Origin: an uncultured Muribaculaceae bacterium
GTDB lineage: Bacteria; Bacteroidota; Bacteroidia; Bacteroidales; Muribaculaceae
Direction of reading: 5' to 3'
Length of the DNA stretch: 16,951 nucleotides
Assembly: GCA_934663645.1 (NCBI GenBank)
Contig: CAKUKR010000052.1
Span: 1-16,951 of the forward strand
Shown: positions 15,536 through 16,951 of the stretch, piece by piece
Layout: every line of letters begins with the position of its first letter
How positions within the stretch are numbered: position 1 is the stretch's first letter
Notes under the pieces: generated by a model
What the model was told of the DNA's origin: nothing
The model's database searches: none
Seen by the model: only the letters and a program-made list of their open reading frames with translations
Position numbers and translations under genes: made by a program

Positions 15536-16216
15536 ATGACCATGAAGCCATATATCATTTGCCACATGATGTCGTCTGTTGACGGTCGCATAGACTGTGC
15601 AATGACCGAGCAGATAGACCCGACTGACGCATATTACATAGCACTCGATGCGCTAAAATGCGATGCGACGCTCGAGGGGCGCGTGACCAAGCAGATCCAC
15701 TACGCGCTGCCGCAGCCCTTTGAGGCACACGACAAGACTGCAATCGGCAAGGAGGCCTTCCACAAGGCATCCTCCGGCCCGCGCTATGATGTAGCCGTTG
15801 ACACACACGGCTCGCTGCGCTGGCCAGAGACAGCCGCAAGCGGCAACTTGCTCGTGGTCACGAGCTGCGAATGCCCCACGGAGTATCACGACTACTTGAC
15901 TGCCAACAATATATCTTGGATTGCGACAGGGGAGAAGTCTATCGACCTGCGCCGTGCAGCAGAGATATTGTGCGAGCAGTTCGGCGTGAAACGTCTGGCA
16001 GTCGTTGGCGGCGGCAATATCAATGGCGCATTCCTGCGTGCCGGGCTGATAGACGAGGTGAGCCTCATGGTAGGCGGCGGCATTGACGGTCGGCGCGGCA
16101 TGACAGCTGTGTTTGACGGCATAGACGCACCCGACTTCCCTGTCACATTGCTTGACCTGAAAGACGTTACGCGCATGGGCAACACCGTCTGGATGCGTTA
16201 CGACATACGCCGCTGA
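15536..16216 (+). CDS. RibD C-terminal / dihydrofolate-reductase-fold family protein
   Basis: This 226-residue protein has the fold shared by RibD reductase domains and dihydrofolate reductases, and probably uses NADPH. Visible signatures are HMMSSVDGRIDCAMTEQ (10-26) at the N-terminus and VVGGGNINGAFLRAGLIDE (156-174), the cofactor-binding and helix motif. The deaminase half of a full RibD is absent, so it is a stand-alone reductase rather than the riboflavin pathway enzyme. The ATG at 15536 follows the flavodoxin stop with no gap; a second ATG two codons later is possible. It is the last gene of the operon, closed by the hairpin at 16253-16286. The substrate is unknown; the grouping with an aldo/keto reductase and a flavodoxin suggests reduction of a reactive or quinone-like compound (inference). 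Confidence 0.9.
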   Translation: MTMKPYIICHMMSSVDGRIDCAMTEQIDPTDAYYIALDALKCDATLEGRVTKQIHYALPQPFEAHDKTAIGKEAFHKASSGPRYDVAVDTHGSLRWPETAASGNLLVVTSCECPTEYHDYLTANNISWIATGEKSIDLRRAAEILCEQFGVKRLAVVGGGNINGAFLRAGLIDEVSLMVGGGIDGRRGMTAVFDGIDAPDFPVTLLDLKDVTRMGNTVWMRYDIRR

Positions 16217-16252
16217 CGCGGCAGGCCTCTGGCCTTTAACTCTTGCTTAATG

Positions 16253-16286
16253 AGAGGGTATGCCAAGTTCGGGTGGTATACCCTCT
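16253..16286 (+). terminator. Terminator of the oxidoreductase operon
   Basis: This is a 13-bp stem with one G-T pair (AGAGGGTATGCCA with TGGTATACCCTCT) and an 8-base loop, 36 bp past the RibD-like stop codon. It is followed by GTTCTATTATG, a weak T-rich tail. A smaller hairpin (AGGCC-TCT-GGCCT) lies just before it at 16223-16235. Confidence 0.7.
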
Positions 16287-16346
16287 GTTCTATTATGTCG
16301 CAGACTGAAATAAACAGTTAATTTTTGAGTTAATCTACATTAAATC

Positions 16347-16377
16347 GGGGGGGGTAGGCGCGTTTGTATTATCTTTG
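16347..16377 (+). promoter_or_regulatory. -7 promoter with G8 tract at the -33 position
   Basis: TATCTTTG at 16370-16377 matches TAnnTTTG exactly. The -33 position, 19-21 bp upstream, is occupied by a run of eight G (16347-16354) and not TTG. Transcription should begin near 16384, about 27 bases before the ATG at 16411. The 12-mer TATCTTTGCACC is identical to that of the AraC-gene promoter. Confidence 0.65.
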
Positions 16378-16410
16378 CACCGAAATAAAACCAACAAATC
16401 TATAAACAGG

Positions 16411-16560
16411 ATGTTGATAGCAGCGATTATTATTTACTGCATACTGTGTTTCTTTGCCGGACCATTATGGCCCATCGATATGTTTTTTAAGGCTGGGTGT
16501 CTTGGCAAACTCTTTGTGGCGGGCTGGGTAGCGTTGTTGATTGGTGGTATAGGTTCTTAA
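16411..16560 (+). CDS. Small hydrophobic membrane protein, unrecognised
   Basis: This is a predicted 49-residue protein with two probable membrane segments: MLIAAIIIYCILCFFAG (1-17) and GKLFVAGWVALLIGGIG (32-48), joined by a short loop with PLWPIDMFFKAG. It has few charged residues. The ATG at 16411 is preferred to an upstream TTG because it follows the -7 promoter by about 33 bases and has AAACAGG just before it. I do not recognise a family. It is 12 bp from a second small membrane protein gene on the same strand, so the two probably form an operon. Coding status rests on promoter, position and hydrophobic pattern. Confidence 0.55.
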   Translation: MLIAAIIIYCILCFFAGPLWPIDMFFKAGCLGKLFVAGWVALLIGGIGS

Positions 16561-16572
16561 GCTGATATTATT

Positions 16573-16770
16573 ATGAGTTCAGACAGTGATGGCACAATGG
16601 CTGGCGTATTCGGCTGTATAGCACAGATATATATTGTCATAAGTCAGATTATGGCAGTTGTGTTTTTTATTTCCTATTGCAAGGAGGACGACTCCCTTTT
16701 GGAAATCATTTTCATAGACAGTTTCTTGTCTGAAATCAAGGGCTTCCTTTGGATTTTCTTCATTTGGTAA
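16573..16770 (+). CDS. Small membrane protein, unrecognised
   Basis: This is a predicted 65-residue protein with one clear hydrophobic helix, GCIAQIYIVISQIMAVVFFISYC (about 14-36), then a polar stretch KEDDS and a second hydrophobic region ending FLWIFFIW. It starts 12 bp after the stop of the preceding small gene and has no visible Shine-Dalgarno site. I do not recognise a family. A 107-residue frame on the opposite strand covers the same bases, but it begins inside the hairpin at 16875-16900 and is less likely. Confidence 0.5.
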   Translation: MSSDSDGTMAGVFGCIAQIYIVISQIMAVVFFISYCKEDDSLLEIIFIDSFLSEIKGFLWIFFIW

Positions 16771-16874
16771 TATCCTGAACCCGAGTGAGATAAGAACAAG
16801 AATTTTGTTGGATGTGTGGCTGTGGCAAAATTCGTCGCACAGTTGTTTACTTGTCAATGTTGTGGCATAAAATA

Positions 16875-16900
16875 GGGGTGTGCCAAAATCGGCACACCCC
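16875..16900 (-). terminator. Perfect hairpin terminator, usable from both sides
   Basis: A 10-bp perfect stem, GGGGTGTGCC with GGCACACCCC, closes a 6-base loop. On the minus strand it follows the end of the gene at the right edge by 33 bp and precedes TATTTTAT. It could also end transcripts of the small plus-strand genes, whose last stop codon is about 105 bp away. Confidence 0.8.
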
Positions 16901-16933
16901 ATTTGTGTATTGTGTTTGAGTGAGTGGGGAGGA

Positions 16934-16951
16934 TTACTCTGCCACTACTTC
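16934..16951 (-). CDS. C-terminal tail of a gene cut by the window edge
   Basis: Read on the minus strand the last 18 bases give Glu-Val-Val-Ala-Glu followed by TAA. The hairpin at 16875-16900 just after the stop codon supports a real gene end. Five residues are too few to name a product. Confidence 0.45.
   Translation of the reverse strand, partial: EVVAE

Noticed and set aside
14666..15565. Minus-strand reading frame of 299 codons across the redox operon
   Set aside because: It runs antisense through two recognised genes and their junction, and its translation shows no known motif.
16579..16902. Minus-strand reading frame of 107 codons
   Set aside because: Its start lies inside the perfect terminator hairpin, and it is antisense to the small membrane protein that fits the upstream promoter.

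Overview
This window looks like a chromosomal segment of a Bacteroidales bacterium, and a Muribaculaceae-like gut member is my best inference. The grounds are near-perfect Bacteroidetes -7 boxes (TAnnTTTG) at three sites, a protein ending in the type B C-terminal sorting domain used by type IX secretion, a carboxypeptidase-regulatory-plus-barrel outer membrane protein of the kind common in this phylum, and the Bacteroidetes style of UvrA, DnaA and ClpB. The window is mostly core chromosome. I see no insertion sequence, phage, CRISPR array, tRNA or rRNA.

Layout, left to right. Positions 19-13957 are all minus strand, so in transcriptional order they run right to left. They are an AraC-family regulator (13142-13957), clpB (10406-12997) with a strong terminator, a three-gene operon of outer membrane barrel protein, PadR regulator and PspC-domain membrane protein (10163 to 6150) with its own promoter, dyad operator and terminator, then dnaA (4412-5812), a secreted protein with a gliding-type C-terminal domain (2906-4267), and uvrA (19-2850). 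From 14073 the plus strand carries a tightly coupled oxidoreductase operon: aldo/keto reductase, flavodoxin-like lipoprotein and a RibD-C/dihydrofolate-reductase-fold protein, closed by a hairpin at 16253-16286. After a G8 tract and a clear -7 promoter come two unrecognised small membrane proteins. The last 18 bases are the tail of a minus-strand gene that faces a perfect bidirectional hairpin.

How the parts work together. The PadR protein is encoded inside the operon whose promoter carries a perfect 8-bp-arm dyad over the -33 region, which suggests an autoregulated envelope operon (barrel protein plus PspC). The AraC regulator is divergent from the redox operon. The space between them holds two 12-bp direct repeats 21 bp apart, the spacing expected for an AraC-type operator. 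dnaA has a leader rich in 9-bp tandem repeats, and its product has an unusual residue where E. coli DnaA reads the DnaA box.

The most interesting leads are the DnaA signature change together with the 9-mer repeats upstream of dnaA, the PadR and AraC operator candidates, the G8 tract at the -33 position of the small-membrane-protein promoter, and an apparently exported flavodoxin inside a cytoplasmic redox operon. I did not find a clearly new multi-gene system.
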